DNA from: Comamonadaceae bacterium | GTDB lineage: Bacteria; Pseudomonadota; Gammaproteobacteria; Burkholderiales; Burkholderiaceae_C | Reading direction: 5' to 3' | Assembly (NCBI GenBank): GCA_947450645.1 | Contig: CANFWH010000005.1 | Coordinates: 1-64,000 of the forward strand | Length of the DNA: 64,000 nucleotides | Shown here: one piece after another, positions 17,818 to 28,071 of the stretch | Position numbering within the stretch: the first letter of the stretch is position 1 | Layout: the number at the start of each line of letters is the position of its first letter | Program-made: the position numbers and the translations under genes | The notes under the pieces: generated by a model | Told to the model about the DNA's origin: nothing | Seen by the model: the letters and a program-made list of their open reading frames with translations, nothing else | Databases searched by the model: none

Positions 17818-20364
17818 TTAATGCTTCGTCGGACTGGCGGGCAACAAAATTGAATCGCTATTTTTGAGCAGTCGATCAGTGTGACTCAACAACTCAGAGC
17901 CTTTAGCAAACTCGTCATCAGTCAGCGGCACGGGCGCACGTTCTAGCGCCACTTCCAGTACGCGATCAATCCAGCGAACGGGAATGATTTCGACATTGTT
18001 TTTGACGTTATCAGGAATGTCGGCCAAGTCTTTAATGTTGTCTTCAGGAATGATCACAGTTTTGATGCCGCCGCGCAGCGCCGCGAGCAACTTCTCTTTC
18101 AAACCGCCAATCGCGGTGACTTCGCCGCGCAAGGTGATTTCACCTGTCATCGCGACATCGGCGCGCACAGGAATACCTGTGAGTGCTGAGACCATCGCGG
18201 TGGTCATGGCTGCACCAGCGCTGGGTCCGTCTTTAGGCGTGCCGCCATCGGGCACGTGGATGTGGATGTCTTTTTTTTCGAATACATCGTCGCGTATGCC
18301 AAGAAAGCGTGCTCTGCTGCGAACCACGCTGCGTGCGGCTTCCACGGATTCCTTCATTACATCGCCCAGCGACCCTGTACGTGTGATATTGCCCTTGCCA
18401 GGCATGACCGCAGTCTCGATAGTGAGTAAGTCGCCGCCGACTTCCGTCCACGCCAACCCAACGACTTGACCGACTTGGTTTTGCTTTTCTGCGCGGCCGT
18501 AGTTGAACTTGCGCACGCCTAAAAAGCCCATCAAATTGTCTGCATTGACTGTGACGCTTGCGCCGTAGGTTTTGAGTTGAATGCCTTTGACGACTTTGCG
18601 GCAAATGCTAGAGAGATCGCGCTCTAAATTACGCACACCTGCTTCGCGCGTGTAATAGCGCACCATGTCCCTGATCGCATCTTCAGTGACCAACAATTCT
18701 TCGGGCGCAAGGCCATTGTTTTTGAGCTGCTTGGGCAGCAAATAACGCATGGCAATATTTGTTTTTTCGTCTTCCGTATAGCCCGACAAACGAATCACTT
18801 CCATGCGGTCGAGCAGGGCAGGCGGGATGTTGAGTGTGTTCGATGTCGCGACAAACATCACGTCGCTCAGATCAAAATCAAGCTCGACGTAGTGATCGCT
18901 AAACGTATGATTTTGTTCAGGATCAAGCACCTCTAAAAGAGCACTTGATGGATCGCCGCGCACGTCCGAGCCAATTTTGTCAATCTCATCCAGTAAAAAA
19001 AGTGGATTACGCGTCCCAATTTTGCTGAGGCTTTGCAAGAGCTTACCTGGCAATGCTCCAATATAGGTTCGGCGGTGGCCGCGAATCTCAGCCTCGTCTC
19101 GCATACCGCCCAGCGCCATGCGAACGTACTTTCGTCCTGTGGCTTTGGCGATCGATTGTCCAAGGGATGTCTTGCCTACGCCAGGAGGACCCACCAAACA
19201 CAGGATGGGTGCTTTGAGCTTTCCTACGCGCTGCTGCACCGCGAGATATTCCAATATACGCTCTTTGACCTTATCGAGTCCAAAGTGGTCTTCGTTTAAT
19301 ACGCTATCGGCCAAAATGAGATCGTGCTTGATCTTGGTCTTTTTGCTCCAAGGCAAACTAATCAGAACATCGACGTAGTTACGAATGACCGTGGCCTCGG
19401 AAGCCATAGCCGACATGGTCTTCAGCTTTGCGACCTCTTTAAGCGCTTTTTTTTCTGCCTCTTTGGACATCTTGGATTGCTTGATTTTTTTCTCAAGCGC
19501 GGCAACATCAGCCCCGTCTTCTCCGTCGTTCAATTCTTTTTGAATTGCCTGAGCTTGTTCGCGCAAGTAGTAGTCGCGCTGATTTTTGTCAACCGCTTTT
19601 TTAACTTGACCGCGAATTTTTTTATCAACATTCAAAATTTCAATTTCACCCTCAAGTTGAGAGAGCAAAATTTTCATTCGAGCGGTCACGTCATCGGTTA
19701 AAAGAATCGCTTGCTTTTGCACAAGCTTAAATGGCACGTGTGAGCTAATCGTGTCCGTCATGCGGCTCATGTCATCTAAGCCTGCAATGGACGCCATGAT
19801 TTCACTGGGAATGCGGCGGCTAAGTTTGGTATAGGTTTCAAAGCGCTCAATCACGGCACGACGCAAAGCTTCTTGCGCTGTTTTTTGCTTCTCACTGAGC
19901 TTGAAGCCCTCCAGCGATTCCACTGGAATTTGCGGTGTGACTTCGGCTGCAAAGATAGCACCTTCCATCAATCGGATGTCGTGCACTTTGGCACGTTGCA
20001 AGCCTTCAATTAACACCTTGACCGTGCCATCAGGTAATTTCAGCATTTGCAAAATGTTACCTACGCACCCCACATCGAACATGTCGGACATGGTCAATTC
20101 ATCATTTTTATCCTCTAGAGCAGAATCACCCAGGGCGTTAGTTGGAGCAGGTTTCTTACCGTTTTTCTCAAGTTCAGTCGCCGTATCTTTTTGTGTCAGC
20201 AGCAGCACGCGCTTGGCACTATTCATAGCGATCTCAAGAGCTCGAATGCTTTTGGGTCTGCCCACAAACAACGGGATCACCATTTTGGGATACATCACCA
20301 CATCACGCAGTGGCACCAGCGGTAGCACTGTGGTAACGCTCTCTAAAAGCATTTGTGTAGACAT
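17818..20364 (-). CDS. lon: ATP-dependent protease Lon
   Basis: Soluble AAA+ serine protease degrading misfolded and regulatory proteins (family knowledge includes HipB-type antitoxins). N-terminal substrate domain opens LPLVPLRDVVMYPKMVIPL; Walker A GPPGVGKTS, Walker B FLLDEIDKIG, sensor ATSNTLNIPPALLDRMEVI, and the protease domain with the catalytic Ser in DGPSAGAAMTTA and downstream Lys. The start at 20364 (MSTQMLLESVTT) gives 848 residues; the reading frame is open 45 codons further upstream into clpX but with no Lon-like sequence. It follows clpX by 13 bp, implying a tig-clpP-clpX-lon operon; no sigma-32 promoter was recognised in that gap. Confidence 0.96.
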   Translation of the reverse strand: MSTQMLLESVTTVLPLVPLRDVVMYPKMVIPLFVGRPKSIRALEIAMNSAKRVLLLTQKDTATELEKNGKKPAPTNALGDSALEDKNDELTMSDMFDVGCVGNILQMLKLPDGTVKVLIEGLQRAKVHDIRLMEGAIFAAEVTPQIPVESLEGFKLSEKQKTAQEALRRAVIERFETYTKLSRRIPSEIMASIAGLDDMSRMTDTISSHVPFKLVQKQAILLTDDVTARMKILLSQLEGEIEILNVDKKIRGQVKKAVDKNQRDYYLREQAQAIQKELNDGEDGADVAALEKKIKQSKMSKEAEKKALKEVAKLKTMSAMASEATVIRNYVDVLISLPWSKKTKIKHDLILADSVLNEDHFGLDKVKERILEYLAVQQRVGKLKAPILCLVGPPGVGKTSLGQSIAKATGRKYVRMALGGMRDEAEIRGHRRTYIGALPGKLLQSLSKIGTRNPLFLLDEIDKIGSDVRGDPSSALLEVLDPEQNHTFSDHYVELDFDLSDVMFVATSNTLNIPPALLDRMEVIRLSGYTEDEKTNIAMRYLLPKQLKNNGLAPEELLVTEDAIRDMVRYYTREAGVRNLERDLSSICRKVVKGIQLKTYGASVTVNADNLMGFLGVRKFNYGRAEKQNQVGQVVGLAWTEVGGDLLTIETAVMPGKGNITRTGSLGDVMKESVEAARSVVRSRARFLGIRDDVFEKKDIHIHVPDGGTPKDGPSAGAAMTTAMVSALTGIPVRADVAMTGEITLRGEVTAIGGLKEKLLAALRGGIKTVIIPEDNIKDLADIPDNVKNNVEIIPVRWIDRVLEVALERAPVPLTDDEFAKGSELLSHTDRLLKNSDSILLPASPTKH

Positions 20365-20377
20365 AAGTCGGTACTTT

Positions 20378-21670
20378 TTAAGCCGCCTTGGCTTCTTTGC
20401 GCAAGACCAAGAGGGGCGGGCGGTTCTCGGTGATTGTTCCTGCGTCAAAGACGACTTTTTCCACGTTGCTCCTGCTTGGCAAATCGAACATGGTGTCAAT
20501 CAACGCTTGTTCAAAAATAGAGCGTAGACCGCGCGCGCCTGTTTTTCGCTTGATGGCTTTTTTGGCAATCGCGGTAAGTGCTTCAGGGCGAACATCAAGG
20601 TCGACGCCTTCGAGCGCCAGCATTTGCGCATATTGCTTCACTAACGCATTTTTAGGCTCGGTGAGAATGGAGACGAGTGCATCCTCGCTCAACTCTTCTA
20701 GTGTTGTAACGACAGGTAAGCGGCCAATGAGCTCGGGGATGAGTCCGTATTTGATCAAATCCTCGGGTTCGACATCTTTAAAGAGATCAGTTAAATTGCG
20801 ATTGCTTTTGCTCTTCACGGTCGCGCCAAAGCCAATACTGGTGGACTCTGTACGCGATTCAATCACTTTGTCTAGTCCCGCAAATGCCCCGCCGCAAATG
20901 AACAAAATATTGGTTGTATCGATTTTTAAAAATTCAGAATTTGGCACTTTGCGCCCACCCGCTGGCGGCACGCTAGAGACCGTGCCCTCCACAATCTTGA
21001 GCAACGCTTGCTGCACGCCTTCACCCGACACATCACGCGTAATGGATGGGTTCTCAGTCTTGCGCGAAATTTTGTCAATCTCATCAATAAACACAATGCC
21101 TTGCTGGGCTTTAGCCACATCGTAATCGCAGGCTTGCAAAAGCTTAGTAATGATGCCTTCCACGTCTTCGCCGATATAACCTGCCTCGGTGAGTGTGGTG
21201 GCGTCTGCCATCGCAAAAGGCACGTCTAAAGTGCGAGCCAGTGTTTGCGCGAGCAGTGTTTTGCCAGAGCCTGTTGGGCCAATCAACAAGATGTTGCTCT
21301 TGGAGAGTTCGACATCGCCTTTTTTAGCTTTAGCTTGAAAACGAATGCGCTTGTAATGGTTGTAGACGGCCACTGCCATGGCGCGCTTGGCACTGTCTTG
21401 GCCAATGACGTAGCTGTCCAAATGGCGCTTAATCTCTGCTGGCGTGGGTACGCCGTCTTTGATTTCTTTGGCAATCACGCCAGGCAGCTCTTCTTCTAAA
21501 ACGCCATTGCACAAGTCGATGCACTCATCGCAAATAAAAACATTGGGACCCGCTATGAGCTTGCGTACTTCGGCTTGGTCTTTATTGCAAAACGAGCAGG
21601 ACAAAGGCGCAAGTGCCGTGCCCGTTGCTTTGGCAGTTGTTTTTTCTATGCTCGGTTTTTTATCAGCCAT
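20378..21670 (-). CDS. clpX: ClpXP protease ATPase subunit ClpX
   Basis: AAA+ unfoldase that feeds substrates to ClpP. The N-terminal C4 zinc finger is CSFCNK ... CDECIDLC (about residues 25-55); Walker A GPTGSGKT, Walker [11 protein letters not shown], pore-loop region and C-terminal [13 protein letters not shown] follow. 430 residues fits the family. It lies 15 bp after clpP, as in most proteobacteria, and 13 bp before lon. The N-terminal extension contains a Lys/Thr-rich stretch before the zinc domain. Confidence 0.97.
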   Translation of the reverse strand: MADKKPSIEKTTAKATGTALAPLSCSFCNKDQAEVRKLIAGPNVFICDECIDLCNGVLEEELPGVIAKEIKDGVPTPAEIKRHLDSYVIGQDSAKRAMAVAVYNHYKRIRFQAKAKKGDVELSKSNILLIGPTGSGKTLLAQTLARTLDVPFAMADATTLTEAGYIGEDVEGIITKLLQACDYDVAKAQQGIVFIDEIDKISRKTENPSITRDVSGEGVQQALLKIVEGTVSSVPPAGGRKVPNSEFLKIDTTNILFICGGAFAGLDKVIESRTESTSIGFGATVKSKSNRNLTDLFKDVEPEDLIKYGLIPELIGRLPVVTTLEELSEDALVSILTEPKNALVKQYAQMLALEGVDLDVRPEALTAIAKKAIKRKTGARGLRSIFEQALIDTMFDLPSRSNVEKVVFDAGTITENRPPLLVLRKEAKAA

Positions 21671-21685
21671 CGTGTGTGATGAAAA

Positions 21686-22351
21686 TTAGTTGGCAATAGG
21701 TGTCTCGCCGCTTGAGCGCTTAGCAATCACTTGATCCACAAGGCCATACGCCATGGTCTCTTCGGCGCTCATCCAATAGTCACGTTCCATGTCCTTAGCG
21801 ATTTTTTCTAGCGATTGTCCTGTGCGTTCAGCGAGAATTTTATTCAATTGCTCACGTGTTTTTAAAATTTCACGGGCTGAAATTTCAATATCGGCGGCCG
21901 TACCGCGTGCGCCACCCGAAGGCTGATGAATCATCACGCTGGCGTTAGGTAACGCAATGCGTTTGCCCTTCGCACCAGCCGCAAGTAAAAATGCACCCAT
22001 GCTAGCCGCCATTCCTGTGCAAAGTGTGGAGACGTCAGGCTTGATAAAGTTCATCGTATCGAAAATAGCCAAGCCTGCACTGACCGACCCGCCTGGTGAA
22101 TTGATGTAGAGAAAGATGTCTTTCTCTGGATTTTCGCTCTCCAAAAACAGCATTTGCGCAACCACGAGGTTAGCCATGTAGTCTTCAACAGGGCCAACCA
22201 AAAAGATGATGCGCTCTTTAAGCAGACGTGAGTAAATGTCGTAAGCACGTTCACCGCGCCCCGAAGTTTCAATCACCATGGGCACCATACCCAATCCTTG
22301 AGTTCCCTCTACGACGTCGGTACCGCGAGACGGATGAAAAATGGAATGCAT
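21686..22351 (-). CDS. clpP: ATP-dependent Clp protease proteolytic subunit
   Basis: Tetradecameric serine peptidase of ClpXP. The catalytic triad is visible: Ser117 in [12 protein letters not shown], His142 in [11 protein letters not shown] and Asp191 in [11 protein letters not shown]. The block [19 protein letters not shown] is diagnostic. 221 residues include a short N-terminal propeptide-like extension ([16 protein letters not shown]). It lies between tig (31 bp upstream) and clpX (15 bp downstream). Confidence 0.97.
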   Translation of the reverse strand: MHSIFHPSRGTDVVEGTQGLGMVPMVIETSGRGERAYDIYSRLLKERIIFLVGPVEDYMANLVVAQMLFLESENPEKDIFLYINSPGGSVSAGLAIFDTMNFIKPDVSTLCTGMAASMGAFLLAAGAKGKRIALPNASVMIHQPSGGARGTAADIEISAREILKTREQLNKILAERTGQSLEKIAKDMERDYWMSAEETMAYGLVDQVIAKRSSGETPIAN

Positions 22352-22382
22352 GGTGTTGTCCTTTAAATTAGAGGCGAATGAA

Positions 22383-23696
22383 TTATTGCTGAGCCATCAG
22401 CTCATCGAATTCAATCGACTTGGGGACGACTTTAGCGTTTGCAAGTACGAATTCCGTCACGTTGTTTTCCATCAAGATCGCGTCGACTTCACCGAGGCGC
22501 TGGCGGTCACCCATGTACCACTTTATCACCTCTGCTGGTTTCTCGTAGCTGGCGGCTAAGTCGGCAACGTGCGCTTTGATTTGCTCCATCGTGGTTTGCA
22601 GATTATTGGCTTTGACCAGTTCTGACACGATCAGTCCGAGGCGCACGCGACGTTCGGCTTGTGGTGTAAAAATTTCAGTTGGGATTGGCGCTTTGTCCGC
22701 ATCCTTGATGCCGCGCTGCTTGAGCTCGGCGCGAGCGCCCTCGACCATGCGATCGACTTCCGATTGCACGATCGCTTTTGGCAAATCCAGCTCGGCGTGG
22801 TTGATGAGTGCATCCATCACAGCGACTTTATTTTTATTCACTAAACGGAATTTCACTTCGCGCTCAAGGTTATTACGAATGTCAGCCTTAAGGCCAGCCA
22901 CTGTTGCATCTTTTACGCCAAGTGATTTCGCGAGTTCGTCGTTAATTTCTGGCAGATGTGCGGCTTCATTCTTTTTAATTGTGACCATAAAGTCAGCGGT
23001 TTTGCCAGCGACCTCTTTGCTCTGGTAATCAGCTGGAAAGTCAAGCGGGAACGTCTTGCTCTCACCCGGCTTCATGCCGCGCACGGCATCGTCAAACTCT
23101 TTGAGCATTTGGCCTTCGCCAACCAAGAACTGGAAGTCGCTTGCCTTGCCGCCGTCAAACAGTTCACCATCAATTTTTCCTTCAAAGTCCACGGTCACGC
23201 GGTCGCCAGCTTCTACGCTCGCATCCATACCGCGCTGGGCAAAGCTGCGGCGCTGCTTTTGCAAAATCGCCACGGTTTTGTCGATGGCAGCATCGGTCAC
23301 TTCGGACGTGTATTTTTGAATTTCTGCGGTCTTTAAATCTTTAATCGTCACAGTCGGATAGATTTCAAACAAAGCTTCAAATCTCAAATCGTCGCTACCC
23401 TCCAAGGCGTCCAACTCACTGATCTTGGGTTGACCTGCGACGTTGACTTGCGCTTCAACCACCGCGTCGTTAAACGCACGACCGACATGCTCATTCATGA
23501 CTTCATATTGAGCTGAATAGCCATACTGCTGCGACACCACGCTCATTGGCACTTTGCCTGGGCGAAAGCCTGCCATTTTGGCCGTCTTCGCAATCTTTTT
23601 GAGGCGCGTTTCAACTTCGGTGCTGAGGGCCTTAGCGGAGAGAGTCAGGATAATTTTTCGCTCTAATTTGTCGAGCGTTTCAACGGTAACAGCCAT
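22383..23696 (-). CDS. tig: Trigger factor
   Basis: Ribosome-associated folding chaperone and peptidyl-prolyl isomerase. The N-terminal domain carries the ribosome-docking signature [12 protein letters not shown]; the central FKBP-type domain (about 160-245) has [20 protein letters not shown]; the C-terminal helical chaperone arm completes 437 residues, a normal length. It is the first protein gene of the tig-clpP-clpX-lon run, with tRNA-Leu 41 bp upstream on the same strand. Confidence 0.96.
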   Translation of the reverse strand: MAVTVETLDKLERKIILTLSAKALSTEVETRLKKIAKTAKMAGFRPGKVPMSVVSQQYGYSAQYEVMNEHVGRAFNDAVVEAQVNVAGQPKISELDALEGSDDLRFEALFEIYPTVTIKDLKTAEIQKYTSEVTDAAIDKTVAILQKQRRSFAQRGMDASVEAGDRVTVDFEGKIDGELFDGGKASDFQFLVGEGQMLKEFDDAVRGMKPGESKTFPLDFPADYQSKEVAGKTADFMVTIKKNEAAHLPEINDELAKSLGVKDATVAGLKADIRNNLEREVKFRLVNKNKVAVMDALINHAELDLPKAIVQSEVDRMVEGARAELKQRGIKDADKAPIPTEIFTPQAERRVRLGLIVSELVKANNLQTTMEQIKAHVADLAASYEKPAEVIKWYMGDRQRLGEVDAILMENNVTEFVLANAKVVPKSIEFDELMAQQ

Positions 23697-23737
23697 GGTG
23701 CAAGTGCCTTCAAGGGATGAGTAAAAAAAGAAAAATT

Positions 23738-23824
23738 TGGTGCGCGAGGGGGGACTCGAACCCCCACACCATTGCTGGCGTCAGGACCTAAACCTGGTGC
23801 GTCTACCAATTTCGCCACCCGCGC
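23738..23824 (-). tRNA. tRNA-Leu (anticodon UAG)
   Basis: An 87-nt class II tRNA with encoded CCA: acceptor GCGCGGG/CTCGCGC, anticodon loop TTTAGGT with TAG, an extended variable arm, and T-arm GGGGG-TTCGAGT-CCCCC. It sits upstream of tig in the same direction and divergent from hpnC (45 bp). Confidence 0.96.
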
Positions 23825-23869
23825 TTCTAAAATTCAAAGAGAATTAGGTCAACCGTCTATTTTAGCTTC

Positions 23870-24661
23870 ATGTCAGTTCAGCATTACGAAAATTTCCCCA
23901 TCGCATCATTTTTATGCCCTAAGCGGTTGCGCCCAGCCGTGGCTAGTCTGTATTGGTTTGCGCGCACGGCGGACGATTTGGCGGATGAGGGGGGTATTCC
24001 TAGTGAGCAGCGACTTGCGGATTTAACCGCTTACCGAGCCGATTTGACAAGCGTACTGCAAGGCGAGACGCCAAGCGCACGCTGGCAGGGTTTGTTTCAA
24101 GCGCTTTGCAAGTATGCGCTGGCTAAAGTTCCATTTCCCAATCATCATCTGTACGCATTGTTAGATGCGTTTGAAAAAGACGTCCGTGATACCGCTGCAA
24201 GCTATTGCTATCAAACAAGAAGCGAGTTGCTCGCATATTGCCAGCTTTCGGCCAATCCTGTTGGTCGATTGATGCTGCATTTTTTTGATGTGGACGATGA
24301 TCTATCTAAAACACAAAGCGACGCGATATGTAGCGCTTTGCAACTCATCAATTTTTGGCAGGACGTGAGCGTGGACGTGCCGCGCGGCCGCTTCTATGTA
24401 CTGCCCGCCGAGGCCGAATCCCTGCAAGCCTTATGTGGATGGGCTCGCGGGCTGATGATGGCTGGTAGTCCTTTGTGCAAAAGGCTTAGCGGAAATGCCT
24501 CTTGGCGATTTGGTTTCGAGCTCAGGTTGGTTGTGCAAGGCGGGCTTCGCATTTTGGACAAAATTGAAGCGCAAGGTTTTGATACAACATTGAGCCGCCC
24601 AAAGATAAATAAATGGGACGCGCCGCTGATTTTGTGGCGTGCTCTATTGATGTTCAGATGA
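23870..24661 (+). CDS. hpnC: Hydroxysqualene synthase (HpnC)
   Basis: Isoprenoid head-to-head condensing-fold enzyme of the hopanoid pathway. HpnC turns presqualene diphosphate into hydroxysqualene; HpnD and HpnE act before and after. The two Asp-rich motifs are ARTADDLADEG (near residue 30) and NFWQDVSVDVPRGRFY (near residue 165). At 263 residues it is near the lower end of the family. The start at ATG 23870 has no clear Shine-Dalgarno. hpnD follows after 9 bp in the same direction. Confidence 0.93.
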   Translation: MSVQHYENFPIASFLCPKRLRPAVASLYWFARTADDLADEGGIPSEQRLADLTAYRADLTSVLQGETPSARWQGLFQALCKYALAKVPFPNHHLYALLDAFEKDVRDTAASYCYQTRSELLAYCQLSANPVGRLMLHFFDVDDDLSKTQSDAICSALQLINFWQDVSVDVPRGRFYVLPAEAESLQALCGWARGLMMAGSPLCKRLSGNASWRFGFELRLVVQGGLRILDKIEAQGFDTTLSRPKINKWDAPLILWRALLMFR

Positions 24662-24670
24662 TCTGATGTA

Positions 24671-25540
24671 ATGGCCACTATGACGAACCCTCAAACCTAC
24701 GTCCAAGAAAAAGCGGCTCAATCTGGAAGCAGCTTTTATTACGCGTTTTTGTTTTTGCCCAAACCCAAACGCGCCGCGATTACCGCCTTCTACGCTTTTT
24801 GCCGTGAAGTGGACGACGCAGTGGATGAGACCATGGACGCTGGCGTGGCTGCGACCAAACTAGCTTGGTGGCACAAAGAAGTGCTGGACGCTTTTGCGGG
24901 ACAAGCGCATCACCCTGTGATGCTCGCCCTAATGCCAGCCCTTGCTACGCTTGGCTTGCAAGGTAGCGTGCGTGCTGAACATCTCCTGCAGATTATTGAA
25001 GGCTGTGAGATGGATCTCACGCAAACGCGTTATCTCGATCAAGCTAATTTAAAGCAATATTGCCACTTGGTCGCTGGCGTGGTGGGCGAAGTAGCGGCGC
25101 ATATTTTTGGACAAATAGATGCCTCGCCCAACGGGGCGACGACGGCTTACGCGCACACGCTTGGGCAAGCGCTACAGCTCACCAACATCTTGCGCGACGT
25201 GGGCGAAGATGCACGCAAAGGTCGCATTTATTTGCCTATGTCTGAGCTGCAAAAATTTAACGTGAAGGCGCATGAGGTTTTGAATGCGATTCACTCAGAA
25301 CGATTCGTTGCTCTCATGCGAGATCAAGCCGCTAAGGCACACCAGCTCTACGACGCGGCGCTTTCTATGTTGCCAAAAGATGACCATCGTGCGCAAAAAC
25401 CAGGCCTAATGATGGCAGCGATTTATCATGATTTGTTGCGCGAGATCGAACGCTCTAACTTTCAGGTTTTGAATCAACGCATCAGCCTCACGCCACTGCG
25501 CAAATTTTGGTTGGCTTGGAAGGTGCAAGCGTTTGGGTGA
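24671..25540 (+). CDS. hpnD: Presqualene diphosphate synthase (HpnD)
   Basis: Condenses two farnesyl diphosphates to presqualene diphosphate. Signature motifs are FYAFCREVDDAVDETMD (first Asp motif) and LTNILRDVGEDARKGRIYLP (second), with 289 residues as expected. Together with hpnC upstream and hpnE at 28.1 kb it makes squalene by the three-enzyme bacterial route. The gene for squalene-hopene cyclase is not in the window. hpnD ends 9 bp before the stop of a convergent TonB receptor gene. Confidence 0.94.
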   Translation: MATMTNPQTYVQEKAAQSGSSFYYAFLFLPKPKRAAITAFYAFCREVDDAVDETMDAGVAATKLAWWHKEVLDAFAGQAHHPVMLALMPALATLGLQGSVRAEHLLQIIEGCEMDLTQTRYLDQANLKQYCHLVAGVVGEVAAHIFGQIDASPNGATTAYAHTLGQALQLTNILRDVGEDARKGRIYLPMSELQKFNVKAHEVLNAIHSERFVALMRDQAAKAHQLYDAALSMLPKDDHRAQKPGLMMAAIYHDLLREIERSNFQVLNQRISLTPLRKFWLAWKVQAFG

Positions 25541-25549
25541 GCTTGTTGA

Positions 25550-27655
25550 TTAAAAATTACTGTATAGCCCGACGTAAAGTCCACGACTTGCGCCGTATTG
25601 CGGTGCGCCCACGCCCACGCCCGTGCCATCGCGCAGTAAGTAGCTTCTATCAAACAAATTAATCACGGCAATGCGTCCCTCGATCGTTCCTTCGCCCGAA
25701 CGCCGCCACGTGTGCGTCAACGCTGCATTGACTGTGGTGTAGCTGGGCAGCGTGCTGGAATTGGGATCTCCGCCTGCGGGCGTATTGCGTAGTCCGCTAC
25801 CATAAATGACATCGGCACTGATTTTTGAATCACCAAAACGATAGTGCCCGCCGCTAGACGCAGAGAGCGTTTGGTTGTGATCGAGATAGACAGAATGGTT
25901 GCCGATATAGGCAAGCTCGCTAGCTGAAAACAGCGATTGTCCCGAGACGATGTTTTGCCCTTGCGCCGTCGCGTGCGTCACATTCAAAAACGTACCCCAG
26001 CGGCGTTCGGTGTAAATTGCCGATAACTCTAGTCCTTTGGCGTAACCCATTTGGTAGTTGAAGGGCGAGAGGATGAGAGCTTGACCAAACTGACCTTCAT
26101 CAATCAAGTTGGTTATTTTTTTGTAATACGCATTCGCGCCTATCGTGAGTTTGCTATTGACTTTTTGGCTCACGCCAAAATCAAAATATTGTGTGCGCTC
26201 GGCTTTCACGGGGCTGGAGGTTGGCACGCTGGCGGCGGCTGTTGTGCCTGTGTACAGATTAATACTGCTTTGCGAGGCTAACTCTTGCGGCGGCGGCGTG
26301 AAATAGTGCGAATAGCCTGCGTGATAAGACGTGCTCTCGCTCGGTTTGTATGCCAAGTTTAAGCGTGGACTGAGTTGTTGCTCTTGGATAAAAGCGCTAA
26401 CGGTATCAAAACGCAGCCCATAGTTGACAGTGAGTGGCTTAGAGATGTGCCATTCATCTTGCACATAAAGACTCGAAAGCATGCCCCTTTGGCTGGAGTT
26501 ATCAATGATGCTGACAGGGGTTGTGCTGGTTGGAGTCCCTGCGTTATTGGCAGGAAAAGCGCTGACAAAGTTGTTGCTTTGTGTCTGTTGGCGCGTGTAG
26601 GCCATGCCCAAGCGTAGCGTATGAGCACTGCCTAATTTGTTGCTCAGATCAAACTGCAAACCATTTGCTGAATTGGAGCGCATCGTGTCTGATGCCGTTC
26701 CAAGGTAAGCCAAATCGGCATTGGTATCGGGCGTGTAATGCAGGCTAGAGTATTGGTTAAAAAATGAAGTTTGGTAGCTGATATCACCGACATTTTTTTG
26801 AAGCGATAAAACAAAAAAGCGATTCAATTCATTTTGGTTTTCATTGATTTGCGATGAAGCCACAGGGCTATATCCTGCTAACGAAAACTGTGGTGTTTGC
26901 GATGGATTGTTGGGAATTTGAAACTTGCCGTTGTAGGTACCAAATAACAGCCCAATCTTGGTCTGCTCATCCACGGCATACGATAGATTGCCAAAGGTTT
27001 TGCCCTGCGAGGTTTGATCGTGTAAGGCGTTAGCGCCAGCGACGGGATTTTCAATGCCTAGCGAATTGGCCATCAAACTACCCGAGAGGTAGTACCTAAA
27101 GCCGCTTTGTCCACCAAAAAACTCAGCACTGGGCTCTATGTGGTTATGGCTTCCTGCGAGCACGCCCACACGCCCGCCTGGCACGCTGTCACCTTCTTTG
27201 GTGGCGATGTCCACAATGCCCGCAGTGCGCAGTCCGTACTGGGCTGGTAATGCACCTGTGACGAAGTCCAAGCTATCGACCACGCGTGTGCTCATTGATT
27301 GTCCAAAGCCTGTAATGCTCTCGGGCAACTGCACGCCATCAATGCGGTACTGCACATTGCCATGGTCGCCGCGCACATGCAACGAGCCCGATCCTTTGGA
27401 GTCTTGCACCACACCTGGCAGGCGCAAAAGAACTTCATCGAGTGGCGTATCACTGCCTAGACTTTGCGAGTCAATCATTTGCGTATCAACGTGATAAACC
27501 GTAGCGCCAATTTTGGGCGAAAGATTGAGACTCGCAGCGGCACGACCCGATGTGACAACAATTGTTTCCATCGTGGGCGGAGTGGCGTCATCGGCGGCAT
27601 GTGCGGCAAGATGAGCCATATTAAAAAAACAAAAAAGTAAAAAAAATCGAGACAT
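25550..27655 (-). CDS. TonB-dependent outer membrane receptor
   Basis: 701 residues: signal peptide MSRFFLLFCFFNMAHLAAHA, TonB-box-like METIVVTS, plug domain (DEVLLRLPGVVQDS ... LHVRGDHGNVQYRIDGVQ) and a 22-strand barrel ending in a terminal Phe (GLYVGLYSNF). It imports an unidentified substrate using TonB-ExbBD energy. Start at 27655 is chosen for its signal peptide and GAGG five bases upstream; 18 extra codons upstream look non-coding. The preceding gene on the same strand encodes a DUF2946-like membrane protein, a pairing often linked to metal (copper) uptake (inference). The pair interrupts the hpn genes. Confidence 0.9.
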   Translation of the reverse strand: MSRFFLLFCFFNMAHLAAHAADDATPPTMETIVVTSGRAAASLNLSPKIGATVYHVDTQMIDSQSLGSDTPLDEVLLRLPGVVQDSKGSGSLHVRGDHGNVQYRIDGVQLPESITGFGQSMSTRVVDSLDFVTGALPAQYGLRTAGIVDIATKEGDSVPGGRVGVLAGSHNHIEPSAEFFGGQSGFRYYLSGSLMANSLGIENPVAGANALHDQTSQGKTFGNLSYAVDEQTKIGLLFGTYNGKFQIPNNPSQTPQFSLAGYSPVASSQINENQNELNRFFVLSLQKNVGDISYQTSFFNQYSSLHYTPDTNADLAYLGTASDTMRSNSANGLQFDLSNKLGSAHTLRLGMAYTRQQTQSNNFVSAFPANNAGTPTSTTPVSIIDNSSQRGMLSSLYVQDEWHISKPLTVNYGLRFDTVSAFIQEQQLSPRLNLAYKPSESTSYHAGYSHYFTPPPQELASQSSINLYTGTTAAASVPTSSPVKAERTQYFDFGVSQKVNSKLTIGANAYYKKITNLIDEGQFGQALILSPFNYQMGYAKGLELSAIYTERRWGTFLNVTHATAQGQNIVSGQSLFSASELAYIGNHSVYLDHNQTLSASSGGHYRFGDSKISADVIYGSGLRNTPAGGDPNSSTLPSYTTVNAALTHTWRRSGEGTIEGRIAVINLFDRSYLLRDGTGVGVGAPQYGASRGLYVGLYSNF

Positions 27656-27735
27656 AGCAACCTCGTCACAAAGCGGAAAAACTCCTTTTGCTTGTCGCAA
27701 AAAGAGCACGGCTTTTGGAGCGATCAGTCGATCGC

Positions 27736-28071
27736 TTACAAGGTTTGGGGTGGCCCGCAGCTTGGCGGCAGGACTAGCGCTGGTGCAGAAATAACGCTTG
27801 GCGCGTTTGGCACGAAAAGAATCATGTAGGCAACGACCGCCAGCATGAGCGCGGGTGCATGGAGCGTGGGTAGTTCAGCAACCTTATGCAACACCACGCT
27901 ACAGATCGGGCAATCTTGCTCTTGCACCGTGCTGTCGTGGTAATGCCACATGGCTGTGCATACCAAGACCACAAAGGAAAACAGAGCCAGCATCAACCAC
28001 GCACGCCTAGAAGCAGCTTCAAATGCAAGCTGCAAGGTCGCTGTAGTGGAAGAGGCGCGGTTTGCTAACAT
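27736..28071 (-). CDS. DUF2946-like small membrane protein with CxxC/His cluster
   Basis: About 111 residues from the Met at 28071 (an upstream ATG at 28134 would add 21). One transmembrane helix (AWLMLALFSFVVLVCTAMW) is followed by HYHDSTVQEQDCPICS, a His plus CPxC cluster, and a second hydrophobic helix (ALMLAVVAYMILFV) with a Pro-rich tail. This arrangement is typical of DUF2946 proteins found beside copper or other metal receptors. The gene lies 80 bp upstream of the TonB receptor in the same direction and is likely cotranscribed. Function is not known; metal binding at the periplasmic face is an inference. Its start overlaps the hpnE start on the other strand. Confidence 0.72.
   Translation of the reverse strand: MLANRASSTTATLQLAFEAASRRAWLMLALFSFVVLVCTAMWHYHDSTVQEQDCPICSVVLHKVAELPTLHAPALMLAVVAYMILFVPNAPSVISAPALVLPPSCGPPQTL

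Noticed and set aside
20365-20499. 45-codon N-terminal extension of lon into clpX
   Set aside because: No Lon-like sequence, and MSTQMLLES at 20364 matches the usual start region.
20388-21125. A long open frame on the plus strand opposite clpX (about 245 codons)
   Set aside because: It is the mirror of a conserved gene with strong codon bias, rich in Ser/Leu/Arg, with no recognisable domain or ribosome binding site.
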